NCBI GenBank assembly: GCA_000507305.1 | Contig: DF241809.1 | Coordinates: 27,947 to 91,946 of the forward strand | Length of the DNA: 64,000 bases | Direction of reading: 5' to 3' | DNA from: Breviolum minutum Mf 1.05b.01 | Lineage: Eukaryota > Sar > Dinophyceae > Suessiales > Symbiodiniaceae | Shown: piece after piece, positions 48,101-59,300 of the stretch | Numbering within the stretch: the first letter of the stretch is position 1 | How the letters are laid out: each line of letters starts with the position of its first letter | Translations under genes and position numbers: made by a program | Notes under the pieces: generated by a model | What the model saw: only the letters and a program-made list of their open reading frames with translations | The model's database searches: none | Told to the model about the DNA's origin: nothing

Positions 48101-48128
48101 TCAGAGTCTCTTGGCAAAAATAAGTTGT
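33177..48128 (+). CDS. CEP164-like WW-domain / IQ-motif protein (multi-exon, partial)
   Basis: Exons I can place: 33177-33308, 33517-33558, 33903-33958, 34154-about 34210, 34293-about 34350, 34372-34459, 34708-34751, 35010-35072, 35281-about 35368, 35504-about 35594, 36261-36302, 36815-36869, 37069-37110, 45613-45672, 46082-about 46150, 46291-about 46400 and 48066-about 48125. Joined, the start reads NIDPIREADMLWIAEEELLA, then PLPPGWTEHQ-DEQGRVYFHN and STGESTWKHPMDELFREIV. This matches the region before, in and after the WW domain of the centriole protein CEP164. A second WW-like repeat follows (DWMELFSE-DGEKFFYNKHTEES-RFDDPR) without its last Trp. Later exons carry IQ motifs: AAVKIQ, VAAAKIQR, SAIVIQSG, GATTIQRQAR and AAAIKIQSLLAK, likely calmodulin or centrin sites. 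A basal-body or flagellar role is inferred. E2 lies in the 37111-45612 intron. Confidence 0.6.
38059..38172 (+). repeat. E2 5' LTR (114 bp)
   Basis: Identical to 45202-45315 by eye. It begins TGTTCAGAAT and ends TTCTGATTA, thus TG…TA rather than TG…CA. Very short for an LTR. It contains CATTTTGGCTCAAG (38108-38121), the last 14 bases of the dinoflagellate spliced leader. Confidence 0.93.
38108..38121 (+). promoter_or_regulatory. Spliced-leader-like 14-mer in E2 LTR
   Basis: CATTTTGGCTCAAG matches exactly the 3' 14 bases of the conserved 22-base dinoflagellate spliced leader; the preceding bases (ATACGT) do not match. The same 14-mer is at 45251-45264 in the other LTR. It could be a relic of a trans-spliced transcript that became part of the LTR. 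Confidence 0.7.
38173..38184 (+). promoter_or_regulatory. E2 primer-binding site
   Basis: TGGTAGCGGAGC directly follows the LTR, the same 12 bases as in E1. Beyond base 12 the two elements diverge, which marks the likely length of tRNA pairing. Confidence 0.8.
38232..40365 (+). pseudogene. E2 Gag with coiled coils and tandem CCCH zinc fingers
   Basis: ATG 38232 begins an N-terminal coiled coil (QQAAQMQNQLNQLMTQVQRL and on), followed by a Gag-like globular region (KPDKFGSKDEGFLRWKIRTE). At the n (39295) the frame changes. The continuation is a long, highly charged helical stretch with two short repeats of the type LPA-(G/D)-SAGL, then a very basic segment. It ends with two zinc fingers at about 40213-40354: C-x8-C-x5-C-x3-H (CGALAWHGSC…CPFSH) and C-x7-C-x4-C-x3-H (CRFYVRSFC…CPFLH). 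Copia Gag proteins normally use a CCHC knuckle, so CCCH fingers would be an unusual replacement for RNA binding. The break at the n may be an assembly error. Confidence 0.7.
40366..41168 (+). CDS. E2 protease segment
   Basis: In the +1 frame relative to the CCCH part, entered within the purine-rich stretch about 40360-40400 (KEEEEEERQHAAKQQEI). The aspartic protease motif IAFDTGAAVTTIP is at 40665-40700, followed by hydrophobic strands (TLLLGQDERFNCKAI). The frame ends at TAA 41166-41168, but the neighbouring frame continues protein-like from the G run at 41146-41150 (GAGQEAVRPHEDEEVSPEM) into integrase. So the stop probably results from a 1-base length difference in that run. The entry into this frame could be a programmed +1 shift, as in Ty1, or an error. 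Confidence 0.65.
41144..42063 (+). CDS. E2 integrase (runs into assembly gap)
   Basis: The zinc-binding head is seen as EEHLATAHAVH…WCGHCMRAR (H-H-C-C, about 41255-41320). The core has the three acidic residues in SMDYFF, LKSDGEPS and NGAAEVGVREV with about 37 residues between the second Asp and the Glu, as usual for retroelement integrases (D,D35E with small variation). The part after it (RTPYQRLHGRKWNRPLVEFG) matches the region found after copia integrase cores. The reading frame enters the N run at 42064, so the C-terminus cannot be seen. Confidence 0.8.
42064..42639. other. Assembly gap (576 N)
   Basis: Unsequenced or unresolved interval inside E2. The frames before and after it differ, but the N count may be arbitrary, so nothing follows about the true frame. 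Confidence 0.99.
42640..45164 (+). CDS. E2 MTase-like module, reverse transcriptase and RNase H
   Basis: Open from the gap to TAG at 45162-45164. First the methyltransferase-like module (about 42740-43410). A linker and RT follow: ITLKWIDRNKGDS, the F-R-S-R-L-V-V-R strand, motif A LYDISRAHFYG, YGTQDASHVWQ, then active site VHGDDFLVLGD. Here the usual YVDD is HGDD. RNase H comes last: KVFCDSDHAG, STIALSSGESEFYAL, VASDSSAARG and TKQNVADLCTKP. The order and the long SDHAG…KPV block are typical copia. No stop or frameshift is seen in this 2.5-kb part, so it is coding-competent as assembled. Confidence 0.9.
42740..43410 (+). other. E2 C5-methyltransferase-like module
   Basis: Blocks are TEIFSPPRF…GYAIDL (F-x-G loop position; F at 42762), LLTGSPPCEAFSLL (a good P-P-C loop, C at 42945), LREHPAHA (E at 43095, position of ENV), the strand RKPTRWMTNS and AAQVYPPALVTAI (Y at 43368). 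Spacing F to C is 61, C to E 50 and E to Y 91. GSPPC-x-x-FS is close to the GxPPCQxFS signature of C5-cytosine methyltransferases; E-H-P replaces E-N-V. It lies between integrase and RT, a different place from E1. Confidence 0.65.
45192..45201 (+). promoter_or_regulatory. E2 polypurine tract
   Basis: GAAGGAGGGG lies immediately before the right LTR and is the expected plus-strand primer of reverse transcription. Confidence 0.85.
45202..45315 (+). repeat. E2 3' LTR (114 bp)
   Basis: Identical to 38059-38172, including the spliced-leader-like 14-mer at 45251-45264. It is followed by AAGTT, the second copy of the target duplication. Confidence 0.93.
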
Positions 48129-48476
48129 ATGTATGAGTGTTTGAATAGAAGATGATGTGAAAGATGGACAAATCTCCTAAGCAGGTGCTTTGATGTTTGG
48201 CAGTCAAGCTCTCATGTTCCGAGAATGTGCTTTGACGTGGACACTTTGGATCAGATTAGAACAGCTGCCAAAGGTGCAGTTGAAAAGTTCCCTGTTAACA
48301 CCGTTTCACCTCGAAATGGCGGCATCCAGCACTCGTGCAGGTGAACTGGGCTTGGATTCACAAGGCCTTCTGGCCGAAAGAAGTGAAACTCCCAGATTTT
48401 GCTCAGCATATCGTCACGGTACAACAGCAAAGTGCCTGTTGGCAATCATCATATGTTGGCTATCAGTTCAGCTTCA

Positions 48477-48586
48477 GGACAAAGATTGTGATGGACGTTC
48501 CTGATAGCTGGCTATCAGGAATCTCTATCACGTGATAGACATTCCTGATAGCCGGCTATCAGGAATCTCTATCACAATCTTTGTCC
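48477..48586. repeat. 110-bp near-perfect palindrome
   Basis: The two 55-base arms pair at 50 positions, centred on CACGTG between 48531 and 48532. Outer ends are GGACAAAGATTGTGAT and its complement. Each arm contains its own smaller palindrome CCTGATAGC(T/C)GGCTATCAGG, so the strand can fold as one long hairpin or as two short ones. No target duplication is obvious. It may be a fold-back element or a recombination product. Confidence 0.95.
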
Positions 48587-48630
48587 GGCACATAGTCCTG
48601 AGACGTTTACCTGGATGTAGCTTTGGATTC

Positions 48631-49753
48631 ATGTTGGTGCTCATGGCTTCCCATGAAGTGAAACGTCGTGAGTCAGAGCACATTGTGACCACAAGGCTTC
48701 CTGCGCGGGCAGTTTTGGCACTGCCTCACATGCTTTGGCTCGTTTTTTTGGTCAGTCTTCGAGATGACATGGCAAGCCTTCACGTTGGAAATGGTGGGGC
48801 ACTGCTCTGGGCTGCTTTGGCCTCAACAGTTGGATGGTTGATGATTTTGAAGACAGGCGCAAGGTGGCGCATTGCTGGGTGCATGCTGCAAATCAGTGGG
48901 CTCCTGGTGATGTGGCTTGGAGCACTCCCTTGCTTGGTTCAGCAGGTGGCTGTGTGCTCACTTCCAGACATGTGCGTGTTCCTGTTCTTTGCCTTTCTTG
49001 CTTGCAGGGTCCCCCGAGACATTGATGTGCTGGGATTCATTTTCTTTGAATTTTTTCTGCTCAATTTCATGGCATTGCCGCTGAGCGGCCTTTGGCAATG
49101 CTTTACAGGGCTGGAACTTGGGGCATATTCGTTCTGGTGCATACTTCTTTGTCAGTGGATCTGGTTTGCGAATTTTCCGGATATGTCCCTGGTCGTGTTC
49201 GGTCTTGTGATTTGCGCTCTTCCCTTTGGCGCTTTTGCTTTGACGACGACGCCATCTTGCAACCTGGTCGGTCCATTGTTGGCCTTGGGCGTTTTTTGTA
49301 CCATTTGGATTACTCAGCATTTATTGTGCAGTTGAAGGGTTTATCCTCTTTTGGAATAGAGACGAAATCCGAGCTAGTCGTGCTGCGATGCTTACTCGCA
49401 TCATCTTGATTGGGACGTTGGCCTTGGCACCAGTGTTGCTGGCAAGAAGGGGTGGAAGCGCCCAGCGTCGACCCAATGGTATACTTCAACATTAGCATGG
49501 AAAATTGGACACACCTTCATCTCGAAGTCAAGCGACGCCAGCTTCACAATACTTCAACGAGAAGAGCAACCTTTGCCTGTCCTACATGTTCTTTAAATTT
49601 GTCTTGGCTGCGGCGATGGCACTTTTGGTGCTGAAGTGCAGTTGTGCAAGCAGCAAGCAGAGCAGAGATGGAACAGACAGCCAGAGCATGATGGAAGTGG
49701 AGCCCCTGACGGTTTTTCAAAGTTTCACCGTTTCGACACCACTCTATGCATGA
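48631..49753 (+). pseudogene. Decayed multi-pass membrane protein
   Basis: From ATG 48631 an intron-free frame codes 234 residues with about eight hydrophobic helices (for example GGALLWAALASTVGWLMIL, FIFFEFFLLNFMALPL, LVVFGLVICALPFGAF). It stops at TGA 49333-49335. Protein-like sequence continues in other frames: VEGFILFWNRDEIRASRAAM at about 49331-49450, then PSVDPMVYFNISMENW, then YFNEKSNLCLSYMFFKFVL ending at TGA 49751-49753. Loss of frame two or three times with no splice sites at the breaks suggests an old intron-less copy, perhaps retroposed. It follows the palindrome by 45 bases. The family is not recognised. Confidence 0.45.
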
Positions 49754-49759
49754 CACGAC

Positions 49760-52700
49760 GACGTGTCATGCATGGCGTGGTGTCGACGTGAGTTTCCTGT
49801 AAACTTAGCGCGACGGCTTCCAGCCATCCAACAATGAAGAACATACGTTAAATATATGTAGTTCGTATAGTTATATAGTCATTTAGTTGCAAATGAAACC
49901 GCGTTTTTTCGGAAAGAAGAACTCTTGATTCGATGGCGGTGATCCTGGATGTGCGGTAGCGGTCAGTAGAGAATTATAGTTTTTGAGCCATGGGCCATGA
50001 GCTCTTTTTCTTCAGATTTTGATTCCAGACTGTGTGATCATAAACCTTCAACGATCATTGGAAGCAAATGGGGCTGTAGCAATTTCAGAACCATAAATCC
50101 CAAGCTGGAAGCTCTTGGACTAGACGGAATCTATTCCACAAGCTGCCACACTTTGGACTACAGGCATCATGCGTGGTTTCCTCGTTCGGCGTTGGGGACT
50201 GAGAGCGGAGAGGGTTCAATGCTTCCAGAGTGAGATACCTTGCTTGTTGGTGGGTTTTCCATTGCATTGACAAATGAGCACTGGTTGGCCGGAAAGTAAA
50301 GAACGAGGAATCTTGAGGTTTTGTTAAGTGAAGGCGAAAGGCTGAAAAGATTGAAGATAATACCATACAACAATACGTGATCCTGTATGACCTTTCTGCA
50401 GAGTGGATTGAAGATATCATAGAATGTGACTATATGGGCTACTACGTTCCACAGATCTAGGACACTCCAAACTGTGATGATAGCCTGATAGCTTGTCTCG
50501 TTGAATCTCCAGCAGGAACTCCCCCAGCGAAAAAATGTGTTCTTTTCCCAGGCAAAAACCTCATTTTTGAGAAGAGGAATGTATGGAACCTCAAGCTGTG
50601 CATCGTTGAATTGTGATCAGAAGCTTGTTTTTGGCGCCATGATGTGAAAGTTGTCAAGGTTGGGATGCTAATTCATGGGCTGTGGATTTTTTATGGAATC
50701 ATTCTGAAATTCTCGTGATGAAATTACAAGAAAGGCAAGAGGATTGGAGGCAAATCAGTTTCAGTCGTCAAGGGATGATTTTTTCCATGTACTTCAGGCT
50801 GCTTGGGAGGCCAATGTACACAACATTGTGGCAGTACAGGCTGCACTATCGTGTCGTGTATCGTTTTTTTTTTTAATAGGTCACCCAGAGGTCCCAAGTG
50901 AACCAACCTCCTGGAGAGGGCTGTTTGAACTTTAAGGATGAGAAGTCTTTCGAAAGAAGCAGCAGCAAGATGTCGTTTTTAGAAAAGTCTGATACCAACT
51001 TTTGATTGTATGCCGAGCACATGATCCTAGTTCTTCTTGAAGTTTGAAGAACATTTGCTGTGCATTGCTGAAACGGCTCAAACGACCTCTGCAGGCCTTT
51101 TTTAAGCGCTATTTGGCGCAGGTTTGGTGCTAAGATCCTCAACCATTTGGCTGTGTCGTTGTGTTTGTTTTTTTCGCTTTTTCATGACCTGCTCCATTTT
51201 TTGATAAGGAAGTGGTCGTTCAGGGTGTCTTGAACAACACAGCCTATTTTGCTGCGTCCATGATCCAGGTGGGACAAGCAATCTCCAATACCATGGTGAA
51301 ACCGAGCAAAAAACAAATGGTTTGGAACATGGCTTGGTTACAGGACGTTAAAATACGTTAAATGAAACAGCTCAGAAGATTGGGCATGAAAAGAAAACTG
51401 ATGTTTTGGTAGTTGGGGGAGGCTAAGTGAAGTTCAGCATGGTGATGAGTTGTTGTTCATGGTTCAATTCTAGTCCACTGTCCTCTTCAACCCTATGTTC
51501 CTCCACTCATCTTGTCATCCTAAACTCCTAAACTCATCCACCGGTGTCTTCATTGATACCCTTGTGAAATCAGTGGTCAAAGAATCAACCTCATCCCGCA
51601 TCCCTCTTGAATCTCCAGACCTCCTGGCGTGGCTGGCTTGCTCGACGGCATGTGGAACGGCTTCGGGCAGAGGTCTGGGGGGATCCGTTGTGGGCTGCCC
51701 TACAGGGCAATGAATGTGCGAAAACAATTCCCGGGTTTGATGAGAATATCTAGGATTTTGGTGACTTTTTCTTCATTACGATGGGGGTATATTAGTACAT
51801 GTTGTGTTTTCAGGTCTCACAGTTTGCAACACGTTTCTGCGATCTGTTATCAAGTCATCAGTTGATGTATGTAAACAGTAGTCCTTTTGGGTTCATGTTT
51901 TCAATTTTTTCAAATTGAGTTAAACACATTTTCCATTGGAGAAATTTGGATTGCAGGCACTATGGCCTTTGAAGGGTTGGTTCGAGTTCACGGCCACGGG
52001 ACGCGATGCTGTCCAAGTCGAGGCCGGGAGGGGATGAGAATCCTCATCGATTAAGCAAAAAGGAGAAGGAAAGGTGGAAATTTGTTGGGAAAATCAGAAA
52101 AGCCTGCCGAAACGTGCTTGATTTTCACTGTTTTGTGAAACATTCTTCATTGCAGGTGTGCTTCTTGGCCAATCCCAGCTTCAATGACTACAAGTATTTC
52201 TTGGAATATGGCAGCACTTCGACTTTGCAGCTCACCTTGCAGGACCCAACAAACTCAAGAAATGGCTGGCATGATTTTTGAAGATCCATGGATTTCAGGT
52301 TTTAACACTGAGAGCAGGCACCATGACAACATCTCTGCTTGACCAGGAGCTGGAAGCGGATCTGGCTTCGGCGATTACGTCGGTCCAAGGTTGCTTTTTT
52401 TTGTGTTGCAGAGTGAACGGGGACATGTAGAAGATTGGTGGCCAGGGTTGGAAAGCAAGTGTGGTTGCAATAATTGATTACATGAACATCATTGATGTTG
52501 CCGCAGTGACAGGAAACCAGTTCTTGAAGGAGGATCCTACCAGGCTTGGATGCTGACTGGAAAAATATCATGAGACGTAGTTTTGAAGCGGTTTGATGTT
52601 CTATAATTATTGTGACAACTTGCAACTTCTGATCACTTTCATGGCATGTTTGCTCAACTTCTGGACGACAGGCGGCCTTCCGCATCGAAGGATGGGCTGG

Positions 52701-53380
52701 GGAATGTGTGGATGGCAATGAACAAATGGAAGTTCAGAAAAGAATCCAATTCCCAACAGGATAAGTACAGACAAAAAGGTAGACCTTCTCTTGTGCACAT
52801 GTTATCCTTCAGGATCTAGTTTGGCTCAACAGTTCCTTTGTTTGCCTTTGTCAGGACCGCAGTAGCAAGGCGTACGGTGCGTGGGTGATGAGTAAAAGGG
52901 ATCACAGGTGATAGATCCAAGCTTGTAGAGCTCGGAAGCTCGTCTTGAGGTGTTTTTTTTGTGTGTTTTTCTGTTGGGTGAGTTGTTGAAAGACAACCTT
53001 GATATTTTGATATTTTGATGGCCCCAACAACTAGCCCATGGAAACAGAGACAGCTCGCCGTTTAGCACCTTTTCCAAACAGGCACGTGCAGCCAAGCCAA
53101 AGATGGAGTCTAGGTGCTGTTGGATGGTGAAAACAAACTTTAACCGATCCGCGAAGTTTTGCAGAACAGTGGTTTTTGCAGTGAACGAATTGGTAAGGAA
53201 ATGAGGACTTGATGGGTAAACAAACGCAGCAATGGAAAACCCCTTTCCTTGCTAATACATCTGCGAAAGGTCTATCTTTTATGCTCTGCTAGGATACCGG
53301 AGTAGTGGTTCAGAAGAAGACTCAATGATACTAAATGATAGTCAGTCGGATGCCTGAGAGCCTTTTGACTTAGTCACTGA
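49760..53380. other. Mostly intronic DNA with scattered exon-like pieces
   Basis: Plus-strand pieces with protein-like reading are about 50808-50870 (AAWEANVHNIVAVQAALS), 51210-51295 (VVVQGVLNNTAYFAASMIQV) and 52156-52262 (VCFLANPSFNDYKYFLEYG). They could be exons linking the WW/IQ gene to the coiled-coil gene. Splice sites are not secure. Nothing else is recognised. Confidence 0.25.
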
Positions 53381-53389
53381 CTGTGCCAG

Positions 53390-56300
53390 GGGCAAAGATG
53401 ATGGTAAGAAAGAGAGGTGCTGGTTGTGAATCTCTCTCAGATACATCCAACTGTGAGTGCCAAATTTGCTTGAACAGGATTGAGGAGGTTCCAGAAGAGA
53501 GCGACCCCAAGGTCGATAAGAAGGCGAAACCGCCGAGCAGAGCCAAAAAAGATGCCGATTTGTTGTGCTGAATTCGCCAGGAAGCTAAAGCCAAAGCAAA
53601 AGCGGCGGCAAGGTGCATTACTCAATGGACTTATGGCCGTTGAAAGGTGAACAAATTGATTTCTAGATGTTTTTTCCCCTTGGCAGATTTTCTGAAACAC
53701 AGTTTTGTAGATGACAAATTGATGGAAATCCAAGTGGGATGGGAGTTCTTCCAGTAGTATTTTTCACTGTGCGTTAGCTGCAAGGGAAGCAGCTGCAACA
53801 AAGGAGGAGGGCAAAGATACTGGTACGCCCTGCTCAGTTCTGCGGGTGGGTGCATCAAAGCGAATTAGCAAAGTTGGCTTTGGCTGTGGACTATTGATCC
53901 CCCACTATGATAGATTGAATCCTCAACCTGATCATATTCGTCCATTTCCCACCCCTAGCTTTGAGATATCGTATCGCCCTTTCAAGTTTGGTCTTTTTTG
54001 GCATGTTGTTTGGCAACTCCTATTTGAACAGTTTTGATTCAAGGATCATTGTGGGGTATTCAATAGACCCAGAAAGCCCAACTTCCCGCCCAGGTGAGCC
54101 ATCAGAGGCCAGTCCAACAGGCGAACAGTAGTTGATTGTCATTGAATCATTGGTTTCAATGAATCTTGGAAGTTTGCATGATCTAAATGTCTAAATTTGA
54201 TTTTCCTGAAGCTCCTAAAAGGGCACACAATGATCACCTTGCAGGCAAGACTGAGTCAGGAAAGAAAGGTCCAAAGATGCTGGGGCTCTCAACGTCCAAC
54301 GAATTTCCAATGGACTTCACGGGCAGTTTTGGGGAAGCTTCATCGAGGCCTAAGGATGAAGCTTCACAGGAAGGAGCGGCTTCCAAACCCAAGGTGCTTG
54401 GAGATTATAGTCAGAGATACTGATGCATATGGATGCATATGGTATATGGATGTATATGGTAGAAAGTTTACTAGCAGTTGAGGCATCTTAGAGACAATTC
54501 TCACATATGAAACTGATTTCAATGATTTCAATGTCAAACAAATTGAGATTTATGTATGGTGTTGTGCAGCATTCCAGGCAGCTGCCAAAGGAACTGCTAA
54601 AGCAGAGCCGAGGCATCGGAGTTCAATGAGATTCATGGTGAAGTCGTGAGATGTTTGGACTTGATGTTGCGATGTTGTCACCAAAAAGAATGCTTCCCCT
54701 TTTGAATGTTTGGCAGGAAGAAGGGTGAGGAGAAGAAGGCGTGACTCACTTTGTGTGGCAAATCATGGCACTAAAATTTTGGATTAGATGCAGTTGGTGA
54801 CAGCTTATCAACTATGGAAGTGTAACGACCCAAGACCCATTTCCAGGAAGCTTCTGGCGAAGCGTCTGCGGCTCAAACTACGAGATGACCAGGGTTGTGA
54901 TGGGATCAGAGGGAGAGACTTGTCTCAGCATTTTTTGACTGAAGACAAACTATCACAAAAAGTATCGAAAAGTTTCTGTTCACGTATTCCGGACCTCTCA
55001 AAGATGCGTCTATTCTTCTTTTCCCTGCAAGATCCTTGTTTCTTTCCTTGTAAAAATGAGTATATGATTGAACAACGGATTTCACCTACCGGTTTTCCTC
55101 AACCTGACACATTGGCTTGTGCGCACTGGAGGCAACCACCCAAGCCTGACAACTCACAGCCAAAGTTTGGGGGCTCAGATATTTAAGGATGGATCTCTTT
55201 GGTGGATCTCTTACCGGTACCATCAAAAAGCCTTCCAAAATTGCCCAACAGAAAACGGTGGATTCACACTAAAAAAATCCAAATCGTTGCAAATCAGCTA
55301 CTGTATCCAATCTTTTTTCGAGACCAACAGAGAAAAAAACACCCAAAAATCCCCATGTCCTCACTTTTTGAGGCCACCAACTCTTGGCACAGATGCTTCT
55401 GTGAGGCGCATTTAGAGGTAAATGACATGTTGATACGGTTTATTTGAAGTTCTACAATACGATTCTGATATACTTATATGAATGTTATGGCATTAAGGTA
55501 TCTTGCACGTGTATATGCATATGTTTTTTTGTGGAAAGCCTGTTTGACTCATCGACTCATTCCATCTCCGGGATGGGATGAACATCCAGGGAGATGAGCC
55601 AGAGCACCCAGGCCAATGAGCTGCGTCTCCCTCTCAGCCGGGACGACCGTGCCACCCATGAAGCTTTGGATACCCTAAAACAGCAGCAAGTAGAGGGTTG
55701 GGAGTCATGTTAAACCATATTGACATGGTTCGAGTTGAAAAGAAATCTTAAGCATCCCCGTGTACATGTAAGAATCATTGTGTATATCTACAATGTATAT
55801 ATGTACGTGTGTGTTTTCTTGAGGCAAAGCTGCTTCCACCAGTGCCATTGAGCCGGTGGCCAATAGTGAAACCAAGGAAGCAGGTAGGATACCAGAGCAT
55901 GTTCTCTTTGGAGCTAGAGATGAATGCAGGGTGAAATTGCAGTTGGGTTTTGTGTTGGAAACTTGGTTGATGACTTGGGGGGCTTCTCTAGATGTTTGAT
56001 TCTTCTGAGCTACTTTCTTTCAATTCGTTGTTACTCTTTAGGAGGCATAGAGGTTGGGGTTCTTTGGATGTGAGATTTTGCTTCTAGAAGTCAATGGAGT
56101 TGTCAATCATCTCCGTTGTTGCACTGAAGGAAATTTCCCAAGACACCTCCTGCAGGTGCAAGCAAACCAAAAGCCGCAGATAAACCGCCAAATCCAGACC
56201 AAGGACAGGGCTGGTGGAGAAACGTTCAAAAAGAATGGAGCTTTGATATACACTGAGCACCAATTGAATGATGTATACATATCATGCGAAAAAATTCAAA

Positions 56301-59300
56301 CATATAGGTTCCAAGATGCATCAATGCAACTGGTTGATGGCATTGGCAATGGCAAGCATCAGCCAACAGCCACAAACTCAGAGGTGTCGTGTCCGAATGT
56401 TGCCCTTCCTCTCGAGGCAAGAACTATGCCGGTGCAATGAAGAATGGCAAGTCCGGGAGTCTTAGACTGTTGATGTACGTGGATGAGATACATCTATCTA
56501 TTGATATATTGTATATATGTATATACATACATATTTTGTAATTAATATTGTATATATATATATATAGTGACTTTTCCACTGCTCAGGAATGCACCTGAAA
56601 AAGCACGGCCACGGAATTAGGCAGCTTGAAGGTTTGGCAGGTAATCGCCCCTTTCTCCAGCAAACTCCCTGCGGTTGTAAATCTTAACCTTCGGGGAACT
56701 TCTGATGAATCTCGGACTTGGATCTACTTTTTTGATTTCCCAATTTTGTGGAAAAAAAAGAGATAGTCCCAAAGCACCTTAGGTTTCCTTTGAATATTTC
56801 CATGGTTCAATCAATCAGACGTCCCCAAGGTTTGAAAAGAAGAAAGTCGACAGTATCGAGGTGGATGGACTTTGGGGTCAACGACATTCAGGGCGGATGA
56901 AACTCTGATTGTTCTCAGGAGATGGTGATAGGTCCATTTCTTAAAACTAAGCAGGATTCTCCATGAATTTATGGCTTGGCTCGGGGGATGATTTCATGAC
57001 ACGTTGAAGCACCATGAACGACTGGGAAACTTCAAGCGGGCGATTTTGTTCATCATTTGATGTTTGCCATGAGGCCCTCAGCAAAGATGAGAAGGCCGCT
57101 ATTCTAGCCGACATCGAAGACGAGAAACAGAAGAAGTTGCAGGTGCCCTCTTGGTCGAATGTTTCTTCCACTTCCACAAGAGCATGTGTCTGCGTGTTTG
57201 TATCATCCATCACTCTCAGATGTTTGGAATTGCAGGTTCCAATCAGTTGGGTTGCAGCGACTTTATGAACGAAACCAACTGATCCAACACTGTTGGTGTT
57301 CTGAGTTTTTTTGTGCTCAGCGACAGGCCTTGCAGGAAAAGCAAAAGCAGCAGCAGAAAAAGACGTGCTCTCAGTTTTTGGATGGGTATTTTGAAGCATG
57401 TTGCAGCTACAGGACTTGTTTTTGTCAGACTTTGGGGGAATACAATGCCTTTTGCCTGCTTACTGTGGCATTTGCCGTTGAACTGTGGCTACAACCAAAC
57501 CCTGAGGAAAAAGCAGCAAGAACAGAAGGTCCAGGATGCACAAAGGCGCTTGGGCATCCTTCACCACCTGCTTTGCTTCGATATTTGTGAAGGTTTGGTG
57601 CTGGCTGTTTGTCCTTGTCAGGTCCCAGATTGAGCAGGCCGAGGCTCTTGAAGAGGAACGACGAAAGCAGAAGGCCGAAATGTTCATCACTTTTACGTAA
57701 TGAACTGTAAAGCTACCACAGATGCTGGAGATGCACTATGTTGATGCCACATTTGGAGTCAAATTAGATTGACAGGTAGCAGAGCTGAAGAAATGGCTGA
57801 AGCAGCACTGCTCTTAGTTTTTTTCGTTGTTGCTGGAGTGTGTTGTGCCCATTTGGTTTGAAGAGTCAGAAAAGGGATAGTAGATGATAGTAGTACAGTA
57901 GATGCTGAAAGGTGCCCAGAAGTCGTTGGACCCATGTACCCACACAACATATCAACACAGAGCCTTGCAACTTCCTGTGATTTTGGCGGCTGACTTTAGC
58001 CACTATTTCCCAGCAGCCAAATGATAGAGATGTACAGTTTGCAGGAAGGAGGAGCAAGACCGTGCCAAGAAGGCCGTGGGACGAGAGATGATGTTTCTTC
58101 ATATTTAGTAGTTTGCGTCACACGGAGAAACGAAACCGTGCACAGGAACGGGATGCTGTCCTCTTGCAAGAATTGCAAGAAAAGGAGCTACTTGATGTGA
58201 TGAATCTTGCCGTACATGAAGCTGCGTTACCATTGAGCCACCGTTTTTACGGTCCTTTTGTTTTGGAAGAAATGAGTCGAGTTGTATCTACATTGTTTTG
58301 TGTCTTTGTCTCAAATGAAACAGACCGAGCGCTTCCATGATTTTCCTCGGAGCAGGAGATTGAAAAGAAAGAGCAACAGAAAGTGCTCGAACAGTCAAGG
58401 CCAGAAGTAATGTTGGAAGCTAAAAGATCTAAAAAGTGAATCCACACAAAGTCTTGCGAGCCATAATATGTATACAATTATAAATATATATATATATATT
58501 TATATCATATTATGCTGGCCCCGATATAATTTCCAGACCCAATCAAACAGACAACGACACCACGTTGTCTCAGCTTTTGGATGGTCCTGCGACCTGTGTG
58601 AGCAATGACAGGCAAGAGCAACGAGACAAGCGTTTGCAAGCTGTGGCAAAACAGAAGGTCTGGGTGGAATGACTCGTTGAATCCCACTGTTTGATGACCC
58701 AAATCTTAGACCACCTTGGGATGCTTAAAATGTGGTACTTCATGGGTGTGTACTGTCTCCACTTGGTTAGTCGCGAACTTTGTCCATCAACAGTCTGAAA
58801 TGTCAGCATCTGTGGTCATGTCAACATCACCATTCCTCAGGCGAAGTTGGAAGCACAACTGCTGGCCTCCCGCGAGGCGTCACAGATTCAAGAAGATGGA
58901 AGTTGAGGAACCTTCAGTACTTAGCCTACCAATTTCTTCAGTGTCAACAGCATATCCTTGAGGAAACTTGACAAACGCGACAAACTTTTAGAATACTGCA
59001 CTGAACTCTTATTTTTGGGTCTCCATGTGGCTAAATTTCTTGGAATCCACCGGGAAGTCTTTCACCTCTTCTTCTACCTTGACAGGCGGCCATCCAGGAA
59101 AAAATCAATGCTTCCCAAAGGACTGAGACTTCAAAGCCTTCTCAGGGTGAAGCAGCCGAGGCTGATGCGCCCATGCAGGCAGGGTGAACGTGATGTGTTC
59201 ATAGCTTGGTGACGATTCATGGGCTGGTCGCTGTGGCAGGAAAGGTTGGATGGTCAACCACCAGAAGAGACAGATCCCAGGATGCGCAAGCAACAGCATC

